From DASXVX01 sp036504075 (GTDB lineage Bacteria > Bacillota > Sulfobacillia > Symbiobacteriales > Symbiobacteriaceae): DNA of 64,000 bases. The stretch lies in contig DASXVX010000012.1 of assembly GCA_036504075.1 (NCBI GenBank), forward strand, positions 3,372-67,371, in the 5' to 3' direction. Shown here in pieces: positions 23,637 through 32,115 of the stretch. A program made the position numbers and the translations under genes. The number at the start of each line of letters is the position of its first letter. Positions within the stretch are counted from its first letter, which is position 1. The notes beneath the pieces were generated by a model, which was not told the DNA's origin, searched no databases, and saw only the letters and a program-made list of their open reading frames with translations.

Positions 23637-24818
23637 ATGCCGTTTTCTGCACAGGACCGGGAATTCATGTTGCAGGCGCTCAAGCTGGCAGCGCTGGGCC
23701 GGGGCCGCACCCATCCCAATCCGATGGTCGGCTGCGTGGTCGTCCGGGATGGGAACGTGGTGGGCACCGGGTACCACCGGAAGGCCGGCGAACCCCACGC
23801 CGAAACGTTCGCCCTGCAGGCGGCGGGCGAGGCGGCCAGAGGCGCGACGGTTTACGTGACGCTGGAGCCGTGCGCCCATGAGGGCCGGACGCCGCCGTGC
23901 GCCGACGCACTCGTCCGGGCTGGGGTAAGCCGGGTGGTGGCCGCCATGGTCGACCCGGACCCGCGCACCGCCGGTCAGGGACTCCAGCGGCTGCAGGCGG
24001 CGGGCATCACAGCGGAGAGCGGCCTGCTGGAAGCCGAAGCCCGGCTGCTCAACCGGGCCTACATCACGCACAAGACCACCGGGCGGCCCCTGGTGATTCT
24101 AAAGTGGGCCATGACGCTGGACGGAAAAATCGCCTGTGCGTCGGGCGACAGCCGCTGGGTCACCGGGGACATGGCTCGGGCCCACCTGCACCAGATTCGG
24201 GACCAGGTCGATGCGATTCTGGTCGGCGAGATTACGGCCCGCAAGGACGACCCGGAGCTTACAGCCCGGCCTGCCGCCCCCGGCCCGCTGCCCGGCTGGG
24301 CGGGCGGAATCGACCCCGGTCCGGATGCCACCTGGGTCCCGAAAGATCCCTTGCGGATCGTGCTGGACTCCATGGCCAAGACCAGCCTGGAGGCCAAGCT
24401 CTTCTCGCCGGAACTGCTGCAGCGGCCGCTGCCCAACAAGACGCTCATGGCCACCACGAAGCTCTCCTCCCCGCCCAAGCTGGCGGAGATCCGGCGCCTC
24501 GGCGGCGAAACGCTGGAACTGCCGGAGCGGGACCGGGTCGTCGCCCTGGAGCCGCTGCTCGATGAACTTGGCCGGCGGGGCATTACCAGCCTGCTGGTCG
24601 AAGGCGGCGGCCAGGTCCACTGGTCCTTCCTCTCCCAGGGGTTGGCCGATTACGTCATGGTCTACGTGGCCCCCAAGGCGGTCGGTGGGATGCAGGCGGC
24701 CGGCCCGGTGGCGGGCAACGGGCTGAAGCTCATGTCTCAGGCCTGGACCACTAGCCCCCTGAAAATGACCCAGATCGGCGAAGACGTGCTGCTGGAGGGC
24801 GACTTTACTCGGGCATGA
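23637..24818 (+). CDS. ribD: Bifunctional riboflavin deaminase/reductase
   Basis: A 393-residue enzyme catalysing the second and third steps from GTP to riboflavin. The N-terminal deaminase domain has the zinc motif HAETFAL and PCAHEGRTPPC; the C-terminal reductase domain has LKWAMTLDGKIA and LLVEGGGQVHWSF. The length is slightly above normal owing to an insert around residues 215-235. ATG 23637 lies right at the base of the riboswitch terminator. First gene of ribD-ribE-ribBA-ribU-ribH. Confidence 0.95.
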   Translation: MPFSAQDREFMLQALKLAALGRGRTHPNPMVGCVVVRDGNVVGTGYHRKAGEPHAETFALQAAGEAARGATVYVTLEPCAHEGRTPPCADALVRAGVSRVVAAMVDPDPRTAGQGLQRLQAAGITAESGLLEAEARLLNRAYITHKTTGRPLVILKWAMTLDGKIACASGDSRWVTGDMARAHLHQIRDQVDAILVGEITARKDDPELTARPAAPGPLPGWAGGIDPGPDATWVPKDPLRIVLDSMAKTSLEAKLFSPELLQRPLPNKTLMATTKLSSPPKLAEIRRLGGETLELPERDRVVALEPLLDELGRRGITSLLVEGGGQVHWSFLSQGLADYVMVYVAPKAVGGMQAAGPVAGNGLKLMSQAWTTSPLKMTQIGEDVLLEGDFTRA

Positions 24819-24827
24819 GGTGAGACC

Positions 24828-25517
24828 GTGTTCACGGGACTGATCGAGGAGACCGGCGCCGTGCGGTCGGTCCGGCGGGCCGGGCGGTCGCTCCACATCA
24901 CGGTGGGCGCCCGGACCGTGCTGGAAGGCAGCCGGCTGGGCGATTCCATCGCCGTCAACGGCGTCTGTCTGACGGCGGTCCGGTTCGACGAGGACAGCTT
25001 TACGGCCGATGTGATGCCGGAGACTTTCGCGAAGACGAATCTCAAGCTGCTACGCCCCGGCGACCCCGTCAACCTGGAGCGGACGCTGGCCGTCGGCGAC
25101 CGGATGGGCGGGCACATGGTCCAGGGCCATGTGGACGGCACGGGGTCCATTCTGGCCATGGAGCGGGAAGAGATCGCCGTCTGGGTGACCGTCGCCGCAC
25201 CGCCGGAAGTGCTCCGTTACGTGATCCCGAAGGGCTCGATCACCATCGACGGCATCTCGCTCACGGTGGTGGATGTCGGACCGGACCGGTTCCGGGTCTC
25301 GCTGATTCCCCACACGGCCGGAGCGACCAACATGTCCCGCCGGCAGGTGGGCGACACGGTCAACCTGGAGACCGATGTGCTGGCCAAGTACGTGGAGCGG
25401 CTGCTGGAGGCCCGGCTGGGCGGCGGCGGGCCGGAAAGCGGGACTGCGGGCAGTCTGGTAACTGGGCGGAAGTCCGGCGGTCTTACGGAAGATTTCCTGA
25501 AGCAAAACGGGTTTTAA
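24828..25517 (+). CDS. ribE: Riboflavin synthase alpha chain
   Basis: A 229-residue trimeric enzyme that dismutates lumazine to riboflavin. Two lumazine-binding repeats are seen: MFTGLIEETGAV...NGVCLTAV and MVQGHVDGTGSI...DGISLTVVDV. GTG 24828 follows GAGGTGAG. A poorly conserved 25-residue tail (GGGGPESGTAG and beyond) extends past the usual end. Confidence 0.95.
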   Translation: MFTGLIEETGAVRSVRRAGRSLHITVGARTVLEGSRLGDSIAVNGVCLTAVRFDEDSFTADVMPETFAKTNLKLLRPGDPVNLERTLAVGDRMGGHMVQGHVDGTGSILAMEREEIAVWVTVAAPPEVLRYVIPKGSITIDGISLTVVDVGPDRFRVSLIPHTAGATNMSRRQVGDTVNLETDVLAKYVERLLEARLGGGGPESGTAGSLVTGRKSGGLTEDFLKQNGF

Positions 25518-25530
25518 GGAGGTGCGCCCT

Positions 25531-26736
25531 ATGGCAGCTTTACACACCATCGCCGAAGCTATTGCCGACATCGCAGCTGGGCGCATGGTTATCGTAGTGG
25601 ACGACGAGGACCGGGAGAACGAAGGCGACCTGGTCATGGCGGCGGCCAAAGTGACGCCGGAGGCCATTAACTTTATGGCCCGGTTCGGGCGGGGGCTGAT
25701 CTGCCTGCCGGTAATCGGGGAGCGGCTCGACGAGCTGGATATTCCGATCATGGTGGAACGCGGCGGCGACCACATGGGGACGGCTTTCACCATCTCCATT
25801 GATGCCCGGGCCAAGAACACCACCGGCATTTCGGCTTTCGAGCGGGCCCATACCGTCCAGACGGTACTCGACCCGGTCACCCGGCCCCTGGACCTGGTCC
25901 GGCCCGGGCATATCTTCCCGCTGCGCTACAAGCCCGGCGGCGTGCTCCGGCGGCCCGGCCACACGGAAGCCGCCGTGGACCTGGCCCAGCTGGCCGGCCT
26001 CTACCCGGCTGGCGTCATCTGCGAAATCATGAACGAGGACGGAACCATGGCCCGGCTGCCGCAGCTGTTGGCGTTCGCGGAACTTCACGGGTTGAAGGTC
26101 GTCACGATTGCCGATCTCATCCGCTACCGGATGTCGAACGAATCGCTGATCGACGCCCTGACCCCGGTGCGGATGCCCACCGAGTACGGACAGTTTACGG
26201 CCTATCCGTTCGAGGACCGGCTTTCCGGCCAGACCCATGTGGCGCTGGTCATGGGCGCAGTGGCCGGCGGCGAGCCGGTGCTCTGCCGGGTCCACTCGGA
26301 ATGCCTCACCGGCGACGCGTTCCACTCGCTGCGTTGCGACTGCGGCGCCCAGTTGGACTCCGCGATGAGCCAGATCGCCCGGGAAGGCCGGGGCGTGCTG
26401 CTGTACATGCGGCAGGAAGGCCGGGGCATCGGCCTCGCCAACAAGCTGCGGGCTTACGCCCTCCAGGACCAGGGGCAGGATACGGTCGAGGCGAACGTGG
26501 CCCTCGGGTTCGCTCCGGACGCCCGGGACTACGGCACCGGCGCCCAGATTCTCCGGGCGCTGGGCATCACGCACCTGCGGCTCCTGACCAACAACCCGCT
26601 CAAGCAGTTTAGTCTCCAGGGTTACGGCCTGACCATCGTCGAGCGGGTGCCGATCGAAATGGCGCCCAACGACGAGAACCGGCAGTACCTGAAGACCAAG
26701 CGCGAAAAGATGGGCCATCTCATCGGCCACGACTGA
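25531..26736 (+). CDS. ribBA: Bifunctional DHBP synthase / GTP cyclohydrolase II
   Basis: A 401-residue fusion feeding both branches of riboflavin synthesis. RibB half (1-200): VVDDEDRENEGDLVMAA, then the RPGHIFPLRYKPGGVL region. RibA half: zinc cysteines in CLTGDAFHSLRCDCGAQL, then RQEGRGIGLANKLRAY. ATG 25531 follows AAGGAGGTG; a GTG three codons earlier overlaps that site. Confidence 0.96.
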   Translation: MAALHTIAEAIADIAAGRMVIVVDDEDRENEGDLVMAAAKVTPEAINFMARFGRGLICLPVIGERLDELDIPIMVERGGDHMGTAFTISIDARAKNTTGISAFERAHTVQTVLDPVTRPLDLVRPGHIFPLRYKPGGVLRRPGHTEAAVDLAQLAGLYPAGVICEIMNEDGTMARLPQLLAFAELHGLKVVTIADLIRYRMSNESLIDALTPVRMPTEYGQFTAYPFEDRLSGQTHVALVMGAVAGGEPVLCRVHSECLTGDAFHSLRCDCGAQLDSAMSQIAREGRGVLLYMRQEGRGIGLANKLRAYALQDQGQDTVEANVALGFAPDARDYGTGAQILRALGITHLRLLTNNPLKQFSLQGYGLTIVERVPIEMAPNDENRQYLKTKREKMGHLIGHD

Positions 26737-26798
26737 TTTCGCAGACCCGGACGCTGCATCATACACATCCGATTCTTGACAGGGGACGCTGAAGAGAA

Positions 26799-27377
26799 AT
26801 GACACAATCTGAACGGTTGAACCGGCTGGTTCGTATCAGCATGCTGGGTGCGCTGGCTTTCCTGCTCATGCTCCTGCAAATCCACATTCCGCCGTTTGCT
26901 TCGTTCCTTGCGTACGACCCGGGCGACGTGCCCGCCATGGTGGCGACGTATACCCTCGGGCCGGCGGCGGGCGTGGCAGTGCAGGGCATCAAGTCGGTGC
27001 TCTTCCTGATCTCCGGTCGGTCCACGGCCGGCTGGGTGGGCGTAATGGCCAACTTCCTGGCGGGTGCGGTGCTGGTCATTGTGGCCGGGTTCGTGCGTGG
27101 GCTGTTGGAGCGGGCGGGCGCCAGGCACTGGGGCTGGGATTTCGTCTCCGCCGCAGCAGGCACCGTGCTCATGGCCGCCATCATGATCCCGCTGAATGCA
27201 ACGCTGGTCTATCCGGTGTGGGGCATGAAGGGCGCCGCCGCCTGGAGCGCTGCTGTCACCGTGTCCACGCCGTTCAACCTGTTCAAGGGGTTCGCTTCTT
27301 CGGTCCTCAGCCTGGCGTTCTACCGGCGCCTCCAGCCGTTCCTGCTGGGGCGGCAGGCGGTTCAGAAGGCCGCCTAG
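26799..27377 (+). CDS. ribU: Riboflavin ECF transporter S component
   Basis: A 192-residue membrane protein with six helices and the RibU hallmarks: RISMLGALAFLLMLLQ, YDPGDVPAMVATYTLGP and a late MIPLNATLVYPVWG. It would pair with shared EcfAAT subunits encoded elsewhere to import riboflavin. Unusually placed between ribBA and ribH, so uptake and synthesis share the FMN switch. Confidence 0.9.
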   Translation: MTQSERLNRLVRISMLGALAFLLMLLQIHIPPFASFLAYDPGDVPAMVATYTLGPAAGVAVQGIKSVLFLISGRSTAGWVGVMANFLAGAVLVIVAGFVRGLLERAGARHWGWDFVSAAAGTVLMAAIMIPLNATLVYPVWGMKGAAAWSAAVTVSTPFNLFKGFASSVLSLAFYRRLQPFLLGRQAVQKAA

Positions 27378-27401
27378 CGCGAATTAGGAGGGTTCTTTCA
27401 A

Positions 27402-27869
27402 ATGGGCAAGGTTTTTGAAGGCCATCTGAACGGGAGCGGCCTGAAATTTGGCATCGTCGTCTCCCGGTTTAACGAATTCATCACCGGGCGGCTGCTGTCG
27501 GGCGCCGAAGACGCCATCCGCCGGCACGGCGGCGACCTGGAGCACATGGACGTGGCCTGGGTCCCGGGCGCGTTTGAGATCCCCCTGGTCGCGCAGAAGA
27601 TGGCGGCCAGCGGCCGGTACGACGCCGTGATTTGCCTGGGAGCGGTCATCCGGGGCTCGACGCCGCACTTCGACTACGTGGCCGCCGAGGTCAGCAAGGG
27701 CGTCGCCCATGCCTCGCTCGGCACCGGCACCCCCATCGCCTTCGGCGTGCTGACCACCGACTCCATCGAGCAGGCGGTGGAGCGGGCGGGTACCAAGGCT
27801 GGGAACAAGGGGTTCGAGGCCGCCGTCAGTGCGATCGAGATGGCGAACCTGGTGAAAGCGCTGGGGTGA
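27402..27869 (+). CDS. ribH: 6,7-dimethyl-8-ribityllumazine synthase
   Basis: A 155-residue lumazine synthase, the penultimate step. Seen: IVVSRFNEFITGRLL, VAWVPGAFEIPLVAQKM, CLGAVIRGSTPHFDYV, IAFGVLTTDSIEQA and KGFEAAVSAIEMANL. ATG 27402 follows TAGGAGGG. Last gene of the rib operon, followed by a strong terminator. Confidence 0.97.
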   Translation: MGKVFEGHLNGSGLKFGIVVSRFNEFITGRLLSGAEDAIRRHGGDLEHMDVAWVPGAFEIPLVAQKMAASGRYDAVICLGAVIRGSTPHFDYVAAEVSKGVAHASLGTGTPIAFGVLTTDSIEQAVERAGTKAGNKGFEAAVSAIEMANLVKALG

Positions 27870-27887
27870 CGTTCGGGTACAAGCATA

Positions 27888-27929
27888 AGACCGCCCTCCG
27901 TCATCGCGACGGCAGGGCGGTCTTTTTTC
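27888..27929. terminator. Terminator after ribH
   Basis: AGACCGCCCT...AGGGCGGTCT stem followed by TTTTTT, shared with the convergent repeat-protein gene. Confidence 0.92.
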
Positions 27930-27935
27930 GTGCCG

Positions 27936-28604
27936 CTAGCTGCCGAAGAGACCCCCGGCCCCAAAAGGCGAGAACGATGGGAACCCGGTCGGGAACCCGG
28001 TCGGGAATCCGGTCGGGAATCCGGTCGGGAATCCGGTCGGGAACCCGGTCGGGAATCCGGTTGGGAATCCGGTTGGGAATCCGGTTGGGAAACCCGTGGG
28101 CGTGGTGCTGATGACGCCGATCACCTGACGTTGAGCGGCCTCGATCTGCGCCGCTGAGGTGGCCACGGCCTGAAGGGCTGCGAGCAGTTGCTGGGCGGCT
28201 GCCACCGTGAGGGTGACTGCCCCGCCGCTGGACTGAGCCTGCGCCAGCAACTGCTGGACGAGTGAGACGGCGACACTGATCTGGGCCTCGGCCGCCGAAA
28301 GCGCCTGTACGAGCTGTTGCTGTGCAGCGGAAACCATGGTTCCGCCGGTTGTAACGCTGGCACTCTGCTGCTGCAAGATCCGCGCCGCGGCCAGTGACCG
28401 CGCCGCCGCCTGAATTTGCAGTTGGATCGACTGCAGCAGTTGTACCGTAAGCCTGACATTGCCGCCCGTCGCCTGCGCCTGAGCGATCGCCTGCTGCACC
28501 AGCTGGATCGCCACGTTGATCTGCGCCCTCGCAGAGGTAACCACATTGGCCGCCTGCTCCTGGGTGACGGTCACCGAAGTCTGACCGCCCGTTGGTTGAA
28601 ACAC
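27936..28604 (-). CDS. Repeat protein with duplicated helical domain and (GFPT)10 tail
   Basis: A 222-residue protein of no known family. Residues about 20-80 and 95-155 are two versions of one Gln/Ala-rich amphipathic unit (compare INVAIQLVQQAIAQAQATGG with ISVAVSLVQQLLAQAQSSGG). Residues about 169-209 are ten Gly-Phe-Pro-Thr tetrapeptides from 12-bp repeats, followed by SFSPFGAGGLFGS. There is no signal peptide or membrane helix. GTG 28604 lies behind CAAGGGGG. In a spore former, such a protein could belong to a coat or exosporium, but this is speculation. Confidence 0.75.
   Translation of the reverse strand: MFQPTGGQTSVTVTQEQAANVVTSARAQINVAIQLVQQAIAQAQATGGNVRLTVQLLQSIQLQIQAAARSLAAARILQQQSASVTTGGTMVSAAQQQLVQALSAAEAQISVAVSLVQQLLAQAQSSGGAVTLTVAAAQQLLAALQAVATSAAQIEAAQRQVIGVISTTPTGFPTGFPTGFPTGFPTGFPTGFPTGFPTGFPTGFPTGFPSFSPFGAGGLFGS
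27979..28098 (-). repeat. Ten 12-bp tandem repeats encoding GFPT
   Basis: Units of the form GGGAANCCGGTY on the plus strand, in phase with the reading frame. The visible differences between units are synonymous. Confidence 0.95.
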
Positions 28605-28854
28605 CGAAATGCCCCCTTGCCCCCTGAATCTGGGTGTGCTGCACCTGCTCCCAGCGCCACATGTTCAAGTTATGTCAGGCAAGGGGCTCAAGTTCCGCTC
28701 CGAAGACCCGCCTCCTCCTATAGACGGAAATGTGCCTCATCCTTAAGAGGGGCACTTATGGGTCATTTTCAGTCCATCTTTCGGAGCTTCGGTTGCTTTT
28801 CGTGAAAGAGTGCACTTGAATGATCAGTAGAGTCTATATGGAGGAAGTGAAGAG
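28605..28854. other. Divergent regulatory region between repeat protein and sdhC
   Basis: 250 bp without a gene. It contains a GTGCCTC...GAGGGGCAC hairpin at about 28732-28757 and an AT-rich stretch from 28790. No confident -35/-10 pair is recognised on either strand. Confidence 0.4.
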
Positions 28855-29271
28855 ATGGCCATGACTCAAGGAGAACGGGACGTTCGGGTCTATGCGGATT
28901 TGAAGCCCAAGTATTACCGCACCGGGATGTGGTCCTACGTACTACACCGGGTGTCGGGTGTCGCAATCACCCTCTTCCTGCTCATGCACATCTGGGAGAT
29001 CACGTCGGTAACCCGTGGCGGCGCCAAGGGTTTCGACGCTCAGATGGCCCTGCTCGAAAGTCGGTTCTTCGTGATCGGCGAGTGGCTTCTGTTCCTGGCG
29101 ATTTCGTTCCATGGCATCAACGGGGTCCGCCTGATGCTCCATGACCTTGGGTGGGGCGTGCGCAAGCAGAAGTCGGCGTTCTGGACGGTGTTTTTGATTT
29201 CGGCCGTGCTCATCGTCCTGGGCAGCTACTTCTTCAGCATGAAGTTCCTCGCCTATCCCTGGGCGCATTAA
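28855..29271 (+). CDS. sdhC: Succinate dehydrogenase cytochrome b subunit
   Basis: A 138-residue membrane anchor with three helices. Seen: GMWSYVLHRVSGVAITLFLLMHIWE (the R-x-S-G quinone region and heme His) and ISFHGINGVRLMLHDL (second heme ligand). ATG 28855 follows GGAGGAAGTG. First of an sdhCDAB-fum operon linking succinate oxidation to the quinone pool. Confidence 0.92.
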   Translation: MAMTQGERDVRVYADLKPKYYRTGMWSYVLHRVSGVAITLFLLMHIWEITSVTRGGAKGFDAQMALLESRFFVIGEWLLFLAISFHGINGVRLMLHDLGWGVRKQKSAFWTVFLISAVLIVLGSYFFSMKFLAYPWAH

Positions 29272-29285
29272 AGGAGGAATACCCC

Positions 29286-29621
29286 GTGAAGGGACTCTGG
29301 GCCTGGATTTTCCAGCGGTTCACGGCCGTTCTGCTGGTGCTTTTGCTTGGCACTCATTTCTTTGTCATGCACTTTGTCGACCCGCTGGCGGAAATTGATT
29401 TTGCCCGTAGCAGCTTCAATCTCAAGTCCTCACTCTATTTCATCTTTGATTCCGGGCTGCTGGCGGTGGGCCTGTTCCACGGCCTGAACGGCATCCGGAA
29501 CATCATCCTCGACTGGTGGCCGAAGGCCGGCAAGACGGCTGGCTGGGTGCTCAGTCTGATCGGCATCGTGGCGGCGGGCTACGGCTCGACCGCACTTCTC
29601 GCGTTCATTAACACCAAGTAG
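29286..29621 (+). CDS. sdhD: Succinate dehydrogenase membrane anchor
   Basis: A 111-residue three-helix anchor beginning KGLWAWIFQRFTAVLLVLLL, with heme-type histidines in LGTHFFVMHFVDP and GLFHGLNGIRNIILDW. GTG 29286 follows AAAGGAGGAA; a longer frame overlaps sdhC but lacks signals. Pairs with SdhC. Confidence 0.9.
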   Translation: MKGLWAWIFQRFTAVLLVLLLGTHFFVMHFVDPLAEIDFARSSFNLKSSLYFIFDSGLLAVGLFHGLNGIRNIILDWWPKAGKTAGWVLSLIGIVAAGYGSTALLAFINTK

Positions 29622-29637
29622 GATCGGAGGTGTAAAG

Positions 29638-31359
29638 GTGCAACTCTCTCATCGTGTAGTTATCGTCGGTGGCGGTCTGGCAGGCCTACGTGCCGCCATC
29701 GCCGCGCACGACAGCGGCGTCAAGGACGTCGTCATTGTGTCGCAACTGCCACCGGTTCGGTCGCATTCGGTCGCGGCTGCCGGCGGCATCAACGGTTCCC
29801 TGGCTAACCATCCCCAGGGCAAAGACGACAACTGGGAAAAGCATATGTACGATACCTGCAAGGGTTCCGACTTCCTCGCCGACCAGGACGCGGCGGAAAT
29901 CATGGCCAAAGAGGCGATCCTGCGCATTTACGAAATGGAGCACTGGGGCTGCCCGTTCTCCCGCTTCGAGGACGGCACCATCGCCCAGCGGCCGTTCGGC
30001 GGCGCCGGCTACCCCCGCACCGCTTTCGCTTCGGACAAGACGGGTCACGCCCTCCTACATACCATGTACCAGCAGGCCCTCAAGCGGGGCATCAAGGTCT
30101 ACCAGGAGTTCCTGGTGCTGAAGCTGGTGGTGAAGGACGGCCGCGCGCAGGGCATGGTCACCATGAACATCCTCACTGGCGAACTCGGCACCGTGAAGGC
30201 CGACGCCGTCCTGCTGGCCACCGGCGGGGCGGGTCGCATTTACGCCCACTCCACCAACAACCTGCTGAACGTCGGGGCCGGTATGGCCCTGGCCTACCAC
30301 GCCGGCGTGCCCCTGAAGGACATGGAGTTCATTCAGTTCCACCCGACCGGCCTGTGGGGTACCAACATCCTCATGACCGAAGGCTGCCGCGGCGAAGGCG
30401 GTTACCTCGTCAACAACCTGGGCGAGCGGTTCATGGTCAAGTACGCCCCCAAGGCGATGGAGCTTGGCCCCCGTGACATCGTCGCCCGTTCGATCCAGAC
30501 CGAGGTCAACGAAGGCCGCGGCTTCAACCTGGGCGGCCCCGGCGGCGGCTACGTCCATCTGGACCTCCGCCACCTCGGCGAAGCGAAGATCAACGAGCGC
30601 CTGCCCGAAGTCCGGGAGATCTGCAAGAACTTCGCCGGCATCGACCCGGTCTACCAGCCGATTCCCGTGCAGCCCAGCCAGCATTACACCATGGGCGGCA
30701 TCGATACGAACATCGACGGCGCTACCCGTGTCACCGGCCTGTATGCAGCCGGCGAATGCGCGTGCGTTTCCGTCCACGGCGCCAACCGCCTGGGCGGCAA
30801 CTCCCTGCTCGACACCATCGTCTTCGGCAAGCTGTCCGGCGACGCGCTGGGCAAGTGGGTTGTCGGCAACACCGCTCCCGCCGGCGCCGAAGCCGCCCTG
30901 GCCGAGGCCCAGAAGGAGGTCGAAGCCCGGTTCGCCGAGCTCTTTAGCGGCGAAGGCACGGAAGACGGCCCGACCATCCGCCGGGAACTGCAGGAGACCA
31001 TGTTCGTGCATGTTGGCATCTTCCGCGAAGAGTCGCTCATGGCCGAGGGCGTCGCGAAAGTGAAGGCGCTCAAAGCCCGCTACGCGAAGGTAAAGGTCCG
31101 CCACACCGGCAAGTTCTTCAACATGGACCTCATGCAGCAGAACGAACTGCGGGGCATGCTGGACGTGGCCCTGGTCATCGCCGAAGGCGCACTGGCCCGG
31201 AAGGAGAGCCGTGGCTCTCACGCCCGCCGTGACTACCAGAACCGCGACGACGAGAACTTCCTCCGGCACACGCTGGCCTACGCCACCAGCGAAGGCCCCC
31301 GCCTGGAGTACAGCCCGGTGCGGATTACCAAATTCCAGCCGGTTGCGCGGCAGTACTAA
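29638..31359 (+). CDS. sdhA: Succinate dehydrogenase/fumarate reductase flavoprotein subunit
   Basis: A 573-residue flavoprotein. FAD motif VIVGGGLAGLRAAIAA; covalent-FAD His region RSHSVAAAGGINGSLAN; catalytic EFIQFHPTGLWGTNILMTEGCRGEGG-type site (HPTG and R-G-E-G); C-terminal GANRLGGNSLLDTIVFG. GTG 29638 follows GGAGGTG. The sequence fits Gram-positive SdhA. Direction of catalysis cannot be told from sequence. Confidence 0.96.
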   Translation: MQLSHRVVIVGGGLAGLRAAIAAHDSGVKDVVIVSQLPPVRSHSVAAAGGINGSLANHPQGKDDNWEKHMYDTCKGSDFLADQDAAEIMAKEAILRIYEMEHWGCPFSRFEDGTIAQRPFGGAGYPRTAFASDKTGHALLHTMYQQALKRGIKVYQEFLVLKLVVKDGRAQGMVTMNILTGELGTVKADAVLLATGGAGRIYAHSTNNLLNVGAGMALAYHAGVPLKDMEFIQFHPTGLWGTNILMTEGCRGEGGYLVNNLGERFMVKYAPKAMELGPRDIVARSIQTEVNEGRGFNLGGPGGGYVHLDLRHLGEAKINERLPEVREICKNFAGIDPVYQPIPVQPSQHYTMGGIDTNIDGATRVTGLYAAGECACVSVHGANRLGGNSLLDTIVFGKLSGDALGKWVVGNTAPAGAEAALAEAQKEVEARFAELFSGEGTEDGPTIRRELQETMFVHVGIFREESLMAEGVAKVKALKARYAKVKVRHTGKFFNMDLMQQNELRGMLDVALVIAEGALARKESRGSHARRDYQNRDDENFLRHTLAYATSEGPRLEYSPVRITKFQPVARQY

Positions 31360-31373
31360 GGGGGGACATGCAT

Positions 31374-32096
31374 ATGGAAAACTTCAAGCTACGCGTTTTC
31401 CGCTACGACCCCGAAACGGGTGCGGCGCCCCACTACGACACGTATACCGTGGATTACCGGGACGGCATGACCGTGCTGGAAGCGCTGATCTGGGTCGCGG
31501 AGCACAAGGACCAGTCTATCGCCTACCGGGCCTCGTGCCGGGAAGCCATCTGCGGCTCCTGCGCCATGTATATCTCCGGACAGTATACTCTGGCCTGTAA
31601 AGTGCAGGTAAAGGACTCCCTGGAGGGCGACACAGTTACAGTGGCCCCGCTGCCCCACATGCGGGTGATCAAGGACCTGGTCGTCGACATGGACAAGTTC
31701 TGGGCCAACTACGCCCAGATCAAGCCGTGGCTGATCAACGACAAACCCGACCCCGAGAAAGAGCGGCTCCAGAGCCCTGAAGACCGCGCCCGCTACCACA
31801 TGGAGATCGACTGCATCCTCTGCGGCGCCTGCTTCGCCGGCTGCCCGGCGGGCGTCTCCAACGAAGAGTACGTCGGCCCGCACGCCTTGGTCTGGGCCAA
31901 CCGGTTCTTCCAGGACACCCGGGACACGGCGAACCGGGAGCGCCTCGAGATCGTCGCCAGCGAGTACGGTGTCTTCCGCTGCCACACGGCGTTCAACTGT
32001 GTGGAAGCGTGCCCCAAGCATATCAACCAGGCTGAAGCGATCCAGGATCTGAAGAAGGCGGCCATGGCCTATCGCCTTGGGTTGGCCAAGTTCTAG
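31374..32096 (+). CDS. sdhB: Succinate dehydrogenase iron-sulfur subunit
   Basis: A 240-residue electron-transfer subunit. 2Fe-2S ligands: SCREAICGSCAMYISG...LAC; 4Fe-4S ligands: CILCGACFAGCP; 3Fe-4S region: NCVEACPKHINQAEAI. ATG 31374 is favoured over ATG 31368 by spacing to AAGGGGGG. Confidence 0.96.
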   Translation: MENFKLRVFRYDPETGAAPHYDTYTVDYRDGMTVLEALIWVAEHKDQSIAYRASCREAICGSCAMYISGQYTLACKVQVKDSLEGDTVTVAPLPHMRVIKDLVVDMDKFWANYAQIKPWLINDKPDPEKERLQSPEDRARYHMEIDCILCGACFAGCPAGVSNEEYVGPHALVWANRFFQDTRDTANRERLEIVASEYGVFRCHTAFNCVEACPKHINQAEAIQDLKKAAMAYRLGLAKF

Positions 32097-32115
32097 CAAA
32101 GTGGGAGGAATAACG

